Numbered from the stretch's first letter, positions 51,128 to 62,743 are shown. The stretch: 64,000 nucleotides of DNA from Siphonodentalium dalli (GCA_032622095.1 CP136063.1:78039980-78103979), one strand, 5' to 3'. Notes: generated from the sequence alone by a model not told the origin. A program made the numbers and translations.

Positions 51128-52090
51128 AAAATCCGACACCAGAATCCAATATGGCGGCCAAGATGGCCGCCGAAATGTGAAAATATGCTATTTTTCTGAC
51201 GTTTCACCACCTTTAATTCGTTTGTCTCTGTGGGAAAATATTGGCATCTTGGCGTGATGTTATACATTTATCGTATAGAAGAGTCATTGGCGAACACATG
51301 GGGACCATAATATACATTCATTGTGAGATATTTTTGTCCGATATCACGTTTTCCCAAATGCCAGTATAATAGGTCAAAGCCGAATCTACGTTAATAACGC
51401 GATGTAATGTTTTGAATCAATGAATGTTATTGCTATCAAAACAACACCCATGTATATATGTGTGCAGGAGATACTCGAGCTAGGATTCCTCTTATACCTG
51501 AGTTGAGGAATATTCACCCAAATCCAAGATGGCGGCCAAAATGGCCACCAGAAATATAAAAATCGCCGAAAATCCCTGATTTTAACATCAGTGAGCATTA
51601 TTGTCATGACAACTCCACACCTGCTTACTATTGTGAGTTGGGAACACTTAGGCGAAGAACTTTCCTTGTACCATAGCCATATAAAAGTTCCCCAAATCCA
51701 AAATGGCGCCCACAATGGCGGACAGATTTTGAAAAATCACCGAAATTCCGTCATATTCACATCATTGGGCATTATTGTCGAGACAACGCCACCCATGCTT
51801 ACAGTTGGGTTGGAAATACTGAGGTGAAGTAATTACCTTACATCTCATGCAAGAAATGGTTTTTCAAATCGAAGATAGCGGCCAAAATGGCGACCGAAAT
51901 TTGAAAACAAACCTACATTCCTTTACTTTCTTACGATGGGCGTTATTGTTTCGCGATTTCTACCCACCATCACATGTTGATATGGAATAGTTGTATGAAG
52001 TATTCATTATGGTTTGGCAATAGATACTCAGTCAAGATCGCGGCTAAATTGGCGGCCAGAAATTGAAAAGAAATCGATATTTTCACATAA
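51128..52090 (+). repeat. Tandem repeat, unit about 173 bp
   Basis: Blocks reading like AAGATGGCGGCCAAAATGGC start near 51.15, 51.52, 51.70, 51.87 and 52.04 kb (steps of 165-174 in the last four). The bodies between them are similar ('cattattgtc', 'cacc.atgcttac'). Confidence 0.8.
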
Positions 52091-53953
52091 TAATATAAAC
52101 TTTTTGTCATAATATCGGTATGTATGGACGAAACTGTACATAAACCATCTACTAGTTCAACTTAAACGTATCAAAACGCATAACATAGCTCGTATCCTTC
52201 TGGGAAGATGAAAACACACAATTAATATCGCGATGTGGCATTTCGAAATCCATTCTCCACTTAGCGACGATAATGCTAATGGCCGTAAGCGTATATAGGT
52301 GCGCCGAATAGTTATATCAGAACAATTCCTGATAACAGATTCTGATTCGCCACGTCACGTCCATAATTATCTGGACCAGCTTCCATTTCTTTGTCTGATA
52401 AATCTAGGTCGCTCACACCGACAAAGTATTCACCACTTCCTGGGAGAAGGGTCCCTCTAATCATAACGTTTCAAACAATTCATTTTCCGGTGTCTAGCTT
52501 ACGATTTTAAATATTTGCTAAATATTGAATTTGTGCGTCATCTTGAACTATTAAGGCATATGGTCGATGAGTATACAAGCTTACATAATGTCATCTCTAT
52601 GTATGTGTCTCATATCCCATGGGGATAACGACATGTACACCTGGCGAACCAGTTAGCTATCACTTCTCAATAGATGGTTCGTCAACTCACAAACTCAGCG
52701 AACGCATTGGCATACGTGGACAACTTCGACAGTGTTTCGAAGGTTGCTAGCTGTCTCATTCCCTTGGACAGATGTCAATCTGCTAAGGAGAAGACCATAG
52801 TGTACCGACTACCCACACTTCTTGACCATGATCCGAAGCAAACTGTGTGACGTCTCGCAGTTGTCTCGTGGAATATCTCCCAGCAGAGAAGAACAATACT
52901 CGCGGTGCTAGTTTGTGGACATGCGCCATGATAGTGGGAATGAAATGGGCCACGGTATACACCACCCCTACACCGGGTGCATGTTTAAGATATAGAATGT
53001 CATGCGTGTCGGGTTTTTTTTTTGGTGTGGTAAGATTGTATTTCCACATCCATTTCGAAGCCGTTCTGATTCAACTTGACCAAACGTACAATTTTGTCTG
53101 GATAATACTATTCTAGCCTCCCTCAAAACAGTCGGATGGACTAAAGGATAATGTCTTCATAGCATGAATGTATGCGTTTTTGTTATCCTCTCTCAGGGTT
53201 AGTGTCAGTATGTGGGTGGTATTATTCAAGAAAATGTCAGGAACATTACTGAAAATGTCAGGAACATTACTGTGGTGCATTTATTTCACTATGTATTTAA
53301 AGTACAATTTAAAGTATCGATGGCAATGTCTGTGGACGTTGGGGAACGCTACCTTTATGATCATATAGCTTTATGTATATAACTTTAGAATATAGTAGTT
53401 AATATCTCATGCAGGAAAATGGTCGCAATTGTGATGTTACCAAGAAATCACTTGGTGTAGCAACGTATGTTGAACTGAATGCAAGAGCTCACCAACGTAA
53501 CATTCCTCTGGATGTTCTTCGCGTTGAACATTTCACCCTTTTGTTGATGGCATTTGTACTTTCTTGAACCATACCGACCACCACCCAGCGTGGGTATGAC
53601 ATATCAACCAACTATCAAAGGTATCGCCTTTAAGACTACACCCCAGTCTTGGTGGGGCTTATACAGTAGTAGCCAATGGCACACGCCTGGTCCAGTTGAT
53701 TAAGAACGGCTTCCAAACGGATGGGAACATAGTCTTACCAAACAAGGAAAGCAAAGCCACACATGAGATCCTGTCTGAATCTAAAACATACCAAAATAAG
53801 GGGCGGTGCAGTCATGGTCCAATTTCATTTCCACTATCATGACACATTCCCACAAACTAGCACCGTGTGTATTGTTATCATCTGCTTGGATGAACGTAGT
53901 GCGTACCATTCTGGAAGCAGCAATTTGCGAAAACGGTTATGTTGACCTAGTGT
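52091..53953. other. Intergenic, with coding-like scraps
   Basis: 52885-52950 and 53823-53890 are roughly 80% similar in opposite orientation and translate alike (HKLAPRVLFF / HKLAPCVLLS). The frame upstream of 52850 is open but broken by stops. No protein family recognised. A 21-bp direct repeat lies at about 53.23-53.27 kb. Confidence 0.4.
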
Positions 53954-54345
53954 TAAGGAGGCGCCCATTTGTGAATTTTCAAAAAATCTTAATTTCAAGC
54001 TACATGTATCAATTTGAAGGGGAAATCCCCAGGAATATTACTATCCTCTATAACCAATGTACATGTATGCTATAGGACTATAAAAACACCTGTTCACCCT
54101 CACAATATGATGGATATATCCGATTGTGTAAAAAAGTGATTTAAACAGTATAAAGACAACAATTTTCAAGGTTGGTCAGGTCATTGGAGATTTTGACAGG
54201 AAATATTTGTAACAAACGTACTGCATTATTTAGCTTATGAACCCAACTAGGTCAGTTTACAATCTGAAATAATGAATGTCTTAGAAAATAAACAAAACAT
54301 TTCTCATTGCATATTTTAGTTTTTTGGTGGCCATGTGAAGGACCA
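53954..54345 (+). repeat. Dispersed repeat, partner of 21.98-22.33 kb
   Basis: Same order of words from 'aaggaggcgcccat' to 'cattgcatattttag', with insertions relative to the first copy. Confidence 0.8.
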
Positions 54346-55410
54346 ACACAACATAAATATACTATTCAACCATGTTTGCAATAATATGACAAACATAAAC
54401 ACTCAATACTGATAATTGTTTATAACAATGACACTATTTTCTGCTTATTAGTTTGATATAAAATTTATGAATATAACTTATTTTGGAAGATTCTATGCTA
54501 TTCCGTTATGAAAACATCAGTGGAGTGTTTCACATCACTTCAATAGTTTGAAATTGAGATTTTTTGAAAATTCACAAATTCTTAATTCAATAAAAAAGAT
54601 ATAAAAAATAAATTATTTGAGAGAAATGATTATTTAGCTAGCCCTTCCTCCAGTTAACTGTTGTGGCTGATCAAGTTACACCTTCTTCAGTTCCAAGATA
54701 ACTGCTTCATATATAAATTTTGCTGTGGAGATTTGCATGTTTGTATGGAAATCCTTATTCAGGATTGGGTGGGAAATTTTGTGGGAAATGTTTCTTTTCT
54801 GTTAAATGAAAACAGCATAAACGACCATAAGAAACCAACTAATAGGAAAGAAGACTAATTGAGAAAGATGATAAAATAAATCTTTAATAGGTAGCAGCAC
54901 TAATTTAGAGAAGGAAGCGCTCATCAACAAATTCAAGAGAGTTGGCTCTTCCAACGCTCAATGATAAGACAAATAGAAATACATAGACAGTATGGCCCGT
55001 ATTCACCAACATGGTTTATATATAGTCCAGATGGTTTATACTGACGACAGGGACCAGCCCAGGGAGACGTGGGTGATATCTTCACCCTAAAATGTGTCAC
55101 TACTCCCTCTTTTTTTCTCAGGGAGAAGTAACTTTTATTTTATTTTTATGAACTTTTCAAGTCAAAAGACTCAAAATATAAATTGTATCCCCCATTTCCA
55201 GAAGACTGAATGAGTTATTCCACTCTCAACATGTTATCCTACTCTCAGCACTACGTCATATCTTAGCGTCACTCTATATCCTTGTGCGTTATTTTAACAG
55301 AAAGTCTGGAGGTGTTGTGCTTTAAGACTGTGTTAGGTCTAACCATGTGTTTCAATATGTCTGGGTCATAACAAACAGGTATAGAATACATATATAAACA
55401 CAACAGTTAA
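54346..55410. other. Intergenic spacer
   Basis: No gene or clear repeat seen. Confidence 0.5.
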
Positions 55411-55539
55411 CTGTTCTGAGTAGCACATGGTTTTTCTTCTCTCGTGAGATGCGAGGATTATTTTCACTTGGCTAGCATCTCGTAAAAATAATCTCCCGCA
55501 TCTTGCTCGAGAAGAAAAACCGTACGCTACTCTGAACAG
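55411..55539. mobile_element. Fold-back MITE, 129 bp
   Basis: CTGTTCTGAGTAGC and GCTACTCTGAACAG ends; arms continue through GGTTTTTCTTCTC, GAGATGCG and GATTATTTT to a 16-bp loop. Confidence 0.88.
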
Positions 55540-55630
55540 TGAAACGTTGTCTATATCTCTGCTATTCCAGTATGGATACATCCAATTCATGTATTTAAAA
55601 AGTATTTGCAAATTATAATGGTGTGCTCAC

Positions 55631-55728
55631 CAAGCCTGAGTTTAGTGTGACTGTCATTTGCAGGGTGAATTTAGTGACACTCTCCCACATAGCGGGCTAG
55701 CATCACCCTCTGGGTACCTCATTCTGCA
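55631..55728. mobile_element. Copy of the GAGGTCCCCAGAGGG MITE family, internally deleted
   Basis: Keeps GTCATTTGCAG, TGAATTTAGTGACAC, the GGGCTAGCATCA core and ACCTCATTCTGCA, but lacks part of both arms. Confidence 0.75.
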
Positions 55729-56198
55729 TGGCCTCATCTGCTATGGGCAACATAGACTCAGATTGAAGTTCCCAAATGATAACATATTGTGATGACTCCT
55801 TGAGGAATAAAACAACGTAATCAGCGATATTTGTTGACAAATCCTGGTAATAGTAATGTTTACATAACACTGGTTGCAACATGTGAAATATCGTTATTGG
55901 AGAAGTAGTTACCGGGTATTGTGAAAATAAGAATAGAGACCATCTTCTTATCTTCATGTACGTTGAAAGATTAAAGAGAAACTTATCTGGAAGCCATTTA
56001 TGGGACCAACAGTCACCAACTCTTACTCCATACATACATATGTACATCAAAAGAAAATTTACGAAAGCATTGCCAGGGACTCAATAGATCATGCCATGAA
56101 TCTCTACTCTGGCTAATGCCCGTAGAGATCGTATACCAACAGTACATAACCTTGGACCATTTTGAAGTTTTGAAACCTTATGAAGTTGAACAAATAAC

Positions 56199-56249
56199 GC
56201 ATAGCGGGCTAGCATCACTAAATTTACCCTCTGGGGACCTCATTCTGCT
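56199..56249. mobile_element. Half copy of the GAGGTCCCCAGAGGG MITE family
   Basis: Only the right half remains: CATAGCGGGCTAGCATCAC to GGGGACCTCATTCTG. Confidence 0.75.
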
Positions 56250-56458
56250 TAGGCCTCATCTTCTCTGGAAAGTTTCTTTATTAGAAATTTCTTCACTTTT
56301 CACATAGATTCCATTTCTTTTTTAGTTTAGTTTCTCTATATCCCCAAATTGGCAGATGAAACATTGCATAATCGAGGTTCCCAACGGGTGTACATCACAA
56401 TATTCCCCGTTTGGAAACTTCAATCTGAGTCTATGTCTCACATAGCAGATAAGGCCTA

Positions 56459-56580
56459 ATCAGAATGAGGTCCCAGCAGGTGAATTTAGTGACACTAGCC
56501 CACTATGCGGGATAGCATCAATAAATTCACCCTCTGGGAACCTCATTCTGCAAATGATATGCACACTAATCTCAGGTTTG
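56459..56580. mobile_element. Full copy of the GAGGTCCCCAGAGGG MITE family
   Basis: CAGAATGAGGTCCCAGC...GGGAACCTCATTCTG with the core ACTAGCCCACTATGCGGGAT, then ATGATATGCACACTAATC as in other copies. Confidence 0.82.
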
Positions 56581-56582
56581 TA

Positions 56583-57435
56583 AGAGATAGTGTCTTCCAA
56601 GCAGCACTTCTTATTCCAGACATGTTGTTTTACGCACTATAATCTATGATGTAATAATTACCAACTTGGATTGAAGTACCAATACATGTATGACAAGTTG
56701 GAAAAGCCTGAGCATTTGTGAATGGTACCGATGCTGACAGGCGGATCTACAACGAGTCCCCAGTTTATAGTGGAATTTACAAAATGAGTTCAGTAAATTA
56801 GTTCTGGGCCAATCCTTTGGCGATGTCCAGACCTAATTTACTGGGCGAGTTTTGTAAATTCCGGGATAAACTGGGGACGAGTTGTAGATTCTATTTATTA
56901 CATGATCAAAAACCTTGACAAACATACTTAAATATAAAAATGTGATGCAAAACTAACATTGGCTTCTATAAGGCACATGATGACGTTTCACATGACTACA
57001 GTGTATGCATTGATTGCCCGCATAAAGAAATAGTCCCAGATAAATAAAGACTCTTTGGCATATTTTAAATGGCGTATATTTATAATGACGTAACTTTTCA
57101 AACTCTTCATTCATTATAGTTTGTTGGAAAAATATAGAAAGCCATAGTATTTTTTTTTAGATGTAGCATATAGAATGTAAACAGACGACAATCCGGAAGT
57201 CAAAAGTCACCTGGCACTATTTCTTTTTATGAAACATTTATTAAATGAATTAAGGGTAGGATCATGTAATAAAACAAGAGATAGTGTCTTTCAAGCAGCA
57301 CTTCTCATTCCAAACATGTTATTTTAGGCACTAAATGATGTAATAATTCCCAACTTGGATTGAAGTAGCGATACATGTGTTGACGAGTTGGAAAAAACAT
57401 GAGCATGTGTGAATGGTACCGATGCTGACAGGCAG
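56583..57435 (+). repeat. 160-bp direct repeat pair
   Basis: 56583-56743 and 57278-57435 share GAGATAGTGTCTT, AAGCAGCACTTCT, AACTTGGATTGAAGTA and GAATGGTACCGATGCTGACA. The palindrome at 56745-56889 starts right after the first copy. Confidence 0.85.
56745..56889. mobile_element. Fold-back MITE, 145 bp
   Basis: ATCTACAACGAGTCCCCAGT and ACTGGGGACGAGTTGTAGAT ends; arms of about 64 bp with a few mismatches around a short loop. Confidence 0.88.
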
Positions 57436-58330
57436 TATGAAAAAACGTAACAGTACTGGAAGAACAAAATAACAAGCAGGCCATGGAAAATTGGATGGGT
57501 GGTTGGAGTTACTAGTTTTAAGTTGTAAATAAAAGGTCGCTGACCAAAATGTCCCCCGACAAATGTGGCAGGTTTGATGGATTTATGGGTTTCAGATCCC
57601 TATACTACAAACTGAAGGAGGAATTGATTACACAATATAATACAAAGTGCCTATTCACTAAATATGTTGCACATCTTCAATGTGTCGAGAAAGGGTCAAT
57701 AACTAAAAAATTTATGTCCAGAAAATGGCAATAACTCCACCAAAATGACTCCGACTGAACTCAAGTGCGCAGATTCCCATGTTGGTTGACATCTGTGTGT
57801 CAAGTTTTAAAAATATTGACTGAATACAGGCTCGGACAAAGTTCCAGACGGATGGAAGCAAGGACGAATGCACAGACAATCATTACTATAGTCCTCCGAC
57901 GGAATGTCTGGCAACAAAAATAACATGTAGGGTCGGAAGGTAGCCTTTTTATGGCTTGTCATAGGCACAGTACGTTTGTCCAAGGGTGCAATAGTCTAGG
58001 GTTCATTTAGCGCGAAATTGAACAAGAATCATGCACCTGAAACACGAGTAACGGGACAAGAACATTGGTGGCATATTGGAAGGTGGTACCGGTATAGAAA
58101 GCGACATATGTATGTATTAAAAGTTGGAAGTGTTTATGTTTGATATATACACATGCACAATGGCTGTTGCAATTCATGATCAGTCATCTGTATTTGACAT
58201 TTCATATGTGAATATATGCTATCTGTATTTGAGTTTTGTGATTATGTAACCCTGATATATTGACTGCAGCCTTCCAGCTGCAGATTATGTTTCAAAGTTG
58301 TGACCCAAAACCCCGTTGTCCCTTCTATAG
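57436..58330. other. Spacer downstream of the PRMT6-like gene
   Basis: No gene or clear repeat recognised. Confidence 0.5.
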
Positions 58331-58500
58331 GACCATCGGACTATCGAACCCTCGGACAATCGAACCCTCAGACTATTGAACCCTCAGACTGTCGAACCCT
58401 CGGAATATCGAAACCTCAGACTATTGAACCCTCGGCCTGTGCCGCTTTAGACTAACCTTCGGACTATCAAACCCTCGGACCATTGAACCCTCGGACTAAT
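58331..58500 (+). repeat. Degenerate minisatellite, unit like CGGACTATCGAACCCT
   Basis: About ten imperfect 16-17 bp units in tandem, roughly 190 bp past the PRMT6-like stop codon. Confidence 0.85.
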
Positions 58501-58685
58501 GCACTGTCCCCACTTGTGATGTCTTTTATATTTTGTCTCCAAAGATTGATTTCGAATGTCTTTGTGTAAACTGTAACAAACACTCTGACTGAGAATTCAA
58601 CACATTCTGAAACATTATAGTTTGTTTAAAAGAGGGGCAACCACAAACTATTTTTCCCTGGCCTTAGGCCAATGAGGTTGCTGCA

Positions 58686-59948
58686 TTATAATGAGTCCTC
58701 TAATGAGCAGTCAAATTCAATGCTTTCATTCTCCATAGCAACAGCAACTTCTGCAGCGATCTCAACGCTCGCCGCCTCCTCTTCACAATCCTCGCTTTCG
58801 TACTTCTCCACCAGAGCTTTGATGATCTTACATCGAGGAGCATCACAGTCACATGGCGTTGGGTGATCCGACACATCCTCGGCCATATCGTCATCTTCAT
58901 CATCGTCAATGCTCTCAATCATCTCTATAGAGATGTCATAATGCCGCTTAAACCCTTTGTCCTGCGTGATGTCGAGTCTACAACATACAGATTGGTCTAC
59001 TGAAACAGACAAGGGCTGAGGAAGGAAAAATATAGTTTGTTTCCAGTGTGTTGGTTTAGAATCTGGTGAAGTTGACAACGTCACTGGCTGACAATTTAAA
59101 CCTTTGGGCACAAGCTTTTTACTGCAGCTGAAATCAACATCGAACCAAGAAACAAATCCATGAATAAGGCTAGGTTTGCTGATATAAAATTCAAATTTCT
59201 GCGAAACTTTCCTAATATCAGCACTACAGATTGTATTGAGGTCAAACTCAGCAACTATCTGCGGATCCTCAACCAGCTGATCCGACTTAACGGTTGTTAT
59301 TGTAGGTTGTTGTAATGACGATTTTATGGCAGATGGGATGACGCATGAAAAATCAAAACCATATACATCATTCCAGTATGAGAAATTTTCCATGACATAA
59401 CGATCCATGTTAATAGGGCTGAAATAGATAACAGCACAAGATGGCAGCATGACACCACCAGGTTTAAGCCACTTGTCTCTCGCAAGAATAACAGATTCCA
59501 ACATCGATTCGTGTAGCAGGTAGAACCCCATCCATTCAGATATTATAATATCAACTTCAATATCTAACTTCAGTTCTTCCACTGATGAATGAATAACGTC
59601 AATGATGTCACCAAAGTTATTTTTGTTTACAACCTCGGAGCACATCTCAGCCATAGAACTCGCTTCCACAGCATAAACCTTCTTGGCTCCAGCTTTTGCC
59701 GCAAAAAGGGAAAGAATTCCGGTTCCTGCGCCAACGTCCATGACAGTCTTGTCCTTAAACAGCCAATCATTATTCTCTATGAATGTTTTGTACGCCAATG
59801 TTCTGGGTTCATCTTGCAGCATCAAGCGATGGATCTCCAAATCCTGGTAGCTGCTGAAATACTCATCTCTGCCACCATCCATAGATTTATCAGTGTTCTT
59901 ATTATTGTTATCAGTGTTACCATGGTGACAGCCTACTGTTCCATTCAT
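58686..59948 (-). CDS. PRMT6: Protein arginine N-methyltransferase, PRMT6-like, single exon
   Basis: 420 residues from ATG 59948. Class I methyltransferase motifs are all present: YFSSY (30-34), motif I VMDVGAGTG (69-77) for S-adenosylmethionine, the acidic residue of YAVEAS (E95), the double-E loop SEWMGFYLLHESM (E138, E147), and the THW loop (300-302) preceded by LSTSP, which favours PRMT6 over PRMT1 or PRMT2. No SH3 or zinc-finger domain. Known: PRMT6 makes asymmetric dimethylarginine, notably on histone H3 R2, in the nucleus. The absence of introns fits PRMT6 in many animals. Odd: a C-terminal extension of about 75 residues is strongly acidic (DDDEDDDMAEDVSD) and has Cys-rich CDCDAPRC. 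No frame damage. A retrocopy is possible but unlikely given the intact frame. Confidence 0.9.
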   Translation of the reverse strand: MNGTVGCHHGNTDNNNKNTDKSMDGGRDEYFSSYQDLEIHRLMLQDEPRTLAYKTFIENNDWLFKDKTVMDVGAGTGILSLFAAKAGAKKVYAVEASSMAEMCSEVVNKNNFGDIIDVIHSSVEELKLDIEVDIIISEWMGFYLLHESMLESVILARDKWLKPGGVMLPSCAVIYFSPINMDRYVMENFSYWNDVYGFDFSCVIPSAIKSSLQQPTITTVKSDQLVEDPQIVAEFDLNTICSADIRKVSQKFEFYISKPSLIHGFVSWFDVDFSCSKKLVPKGLNCQPVTLSTSPDSKPTHWKQTIFFLPQPLSVSVDQSVCCRLDITQDKGFKRHYDISIEMIESIDDDEDDDMAEDVSDHPTPCDCDAPRCKIIKALVEKYESEDCEEEAASVEIAAEVAVAMENESIEFDCSLEDSL

Positions 59949-60204
59949 GGTTTAGCCTCTGCAATATCACTTATTAAGAATATTACTGAATAAAGTCTGG
60001 CATCACTAATAACCTGAAATGGAGAAGAAAAATTTACTATCCTAATGTTTCGGAATAACTTAAAAGAACGGTTACAGTAAAAAGATCTGAAAACTGTAGA
60101 TGAATGAAAAACAGGTTGCACACAGGCAGTAATGTTAATGTATTAGAATTATATTCTAACTCATTTTACTCGAACAAACATAAATTATTTCAGAATAACA
60201 ACAA
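59949..60204. other. Upstream flank of the PRMT6-like gene
   Basis: No TATA box or clear promoter recognised; CT-poor, AT-rich sequence. Confidence 0.5.
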
Positions 60205-60320
60205 AGCCCGAAGTTAGTGTGTAATTTGAAGAATGAGGTCCCCAAAGAGTGAATTTAGTGACGCTATCCTGCTCGGTGGGCTAGCATCGCCAAATTCACC
60301 CTCTGCAGATCTCATTTGCT
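60205..60320. mobile_element. Copy of the GAGGTCCCCAGAGGG MITE family
   Basis: AGAATGAGGTCCCCA to CAGATCTCATTTGC with a GCTATCCTGCTCGG core. Confidence 0.78.
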
Positions 60321-60520
60321 TAGGCCTCATCTTCTGGGAAGTATCTATAGTCTCAAATTAACATTGTTTTTAGTTACTTTTTCCCTACTGTTGAGTCTCT
60401 ATCCCCTAATTTGCAGTACTAAGATAAAATGCATAATCGAGGAGACTGATGGGTGAACATCAACAAATTCAACTGGGGAAATTCAATCTGATCCTAGGTT
60501 TCCCATAGAAGTTGAGGCCG

Positions 60521-60651
60521 AAGCAGACTGAGGTCCCCAGAGGGCAGAGGGTGAATTTGGTGATGCTAGCCCACTGTGCGGGATAGCATCATTAAATTCA
60601 CCCTCTGCGGACCTCATTCTGCAAAGGTCAGACACACTAAATTCAGACTTG
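60521..60651. mobile_element. Copy of the GAGGTCCCCAGAGGG MITE family
   Basis: GACTGAGGTCCCCAGAGGG (with the GAGGGCAGAGGG stretch duplicated) to CGGACCTCATTCTGC; same ACACTAA...AGACTTG outer text as at 56.57 kb. Confidence 0.8.
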
Positions 60652-60659
60652 ATAACAAT

Positions 60660-60905
60660 ACAGTAATGTGCTAAGTAATCGACCTCTTAACTAAAGCAGA
60701 ACTATGGGAAACTTTTCAGGATTTAGTTGGAAATATGGCTTGTTGCCATTCATCGGAAAGCTCTCGGCGAGAGCTTTCCGATGAATGGCAACAAGCCATA
60801 TGGAGAGCTTTCCGATGAATGGCAACAAGCCATATTTCCGACTAAATCCTGAAAAGTTACCCATAATTCTGCCGTGGTTAAGTGGCCAATTACTTTGGGC
60901 ATTAC
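60660..60905. mobile_element. Fold-back element related to the 32.1 kb MITE, with tripled core
   Basis: The unit AGCTTTCCGATGAATGGCAA (followed by CAAGCCATAT) occurs three times, once inverted. Outer arms contain ACTTTTCAGGATTTAGT and its complement. The interior is shared with 32101-32209. Confidence 0.82.
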
Positions 60906-61116
60906 TGTACATGTCAGGGAGCAAATTAACTGGTATCGCATCGCAATTTGCTACCCAAATTTGGATAAAATATATGCAATTTGGTATGAATTTTATATAT
61001 GATTTTAGAACAATGCTATCTAATCATGTCAATGTGAGGTTATTTGCCAATCAAAATGTACATGTACAGTATTCAAATGTATAATATTTATTGTTTATAG
61101 ACGACTGGGTATATTG

Positions 61117-61527
61117 CAGCTTCAGTATCGCTAATGGGGTCGTTGTCATAATGTTTTATACATAGTTGCACACCATGTGTATTTCTGTATACATAAATGC
61201 ACACCAGTCTCGCGTAGTGTCACATTGACATGTGTCATAGTGATTTCTACATAAATGCACATGCACATCGGTCAAACAACCATGCAGTTCTTTCGGTAAA
61301 TTCGGTCCCTGTTTAATACCAAGAACAATATGCGACCGATGATCAATTTTATTGCAGTTTCGTCAATGCGATAAAAGAATGCCTTTATCAGAACTTCCGA
61401 AGAAAAATAGTTATGAAATGAAGCAGATGGCAATTATTTACGGCAACATTTCAATCTCGCGCCGTCTGAGACTGGTGTGCATTTATGTATGAAACATTAC
61501 GACAATGACCCCATCAGCTTCAGTATC
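61117..61527. mobile_element. MITE with 13-bp flanking direct repeats
   Basis: CAGCTTCAGTATC occurs at 61117-61129 and 61515-61527. Between them ATGGGGTCGTTGTCATAATG is inverted at the right end, as are ACATAAATGCACACCAGTCTC-type arms. The middle is noncoding. Confidence 0.75.
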
Positions 61528-62361
61528 ACAGCAACATTACTATAGAACGTCATGGCATACACATTTTATAACAACTGTATGATACCGGTATATAAATCAT
61601 GAGTATTTCATAACTATACTGGTAGGCCTACCTTAATAATTGGAAAATTATAGCCATAGCTACTTATACTGGTACTTATTACTGGTACTTATTACTCTAA
61701 ACATACATGTTTTTGAAATACAATATATTAATATCCATCCCTTAACTAACACTATTTCTGATTCGGCAAAAGCAGCCACGTGATAATCCGGGAAAAGTCA
61801 TATTGGACTCCGAATGTCATATTGGACTCCCAAGTGTGCATTATGACTTTTTTATCGGGACTCTGTGATGTCACAAATTAACTATTGCGAAATGAATCGG
61901 TGAAATTGTGATGTGTGTTTTGTTTTTCATTTCCGTGTTTACTGTTCCAAATCATGCTTTCTGATGATCAAATACAGGCTTTTATAGAGAATTAAGTGCC
62001 GACAAATACCAAAAATAACCACAAATGTTCTATTCCCAAAATTTGGATAAACATACAGATGGATAATAAAAATGTCATTATACAATGTTGTGTACAGTGT
62101 GAGTTTTTCTTGTATTCATCCAGGTTGTGGTGAAAAGTTGGATCAAACATTTGATGAGACAGCTCATAGAAGCTGATATAATTACGCAAAACAGATGGTA
62201 TTTAACCAATTAATTCATGCCAAGATTACGGACTAAAATATTTCACGCTCGAAAGCAAAATAAAAACATACCAAAATGTTGGACAAATAGCAATTGTGAG
62301 TCCATGAACAACATCGATCATTAAATTATCGACGGACTAGAAAATGTTAAAACTGCCAGAT
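61528..62361. other. Intergenic spacer
   Basis: Two 'catattggactcc' repeats near 61.80-61.83 kb; nothing else recognised. Confidence 0.5.
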
Positions 62362-62743
62362 TTAACCCTTTACCCAACAAACCGGCCAAATAAAGCTTCA
62401 ACAGCCTAAAATATCTTCGGTCTGTCTCAATAGAACCATACAAATATCATTGGAACCGGCTCCTTGACCACATTGTGATAGTTACAGTTATGCCCTGTGC
62501 CAATGCATTCTCTTATATATGCGAGTCGACCATAGGTCGCCTCGAATATATAAGAGAATGCATTGGCCTAAAAAAATCTTTTTTTAACACTTTTTACCAT
62601 TTTTCTTACATTCTTTAACAATTTTATAATTTTTAATGTGTTAAGCCAATGCATTCTCTTATATATGCGAGGCGACCTATGGTCGACTCGCATATATAAG
62701 AGAATGCATTGGCACAGGGCCCTTCTGTTGGGTAAAGGGTTAA
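62362..62743 (-). mobile_element. TTAA-flanked MITE, second copy of the 47.3 kb element
   Basis: Same TTAACCCTTTACCCAACA ends and the same two internal palindromes as 47282-47679, in opposite orientation, with a short segment missing near one end. Confidence 0.88.
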
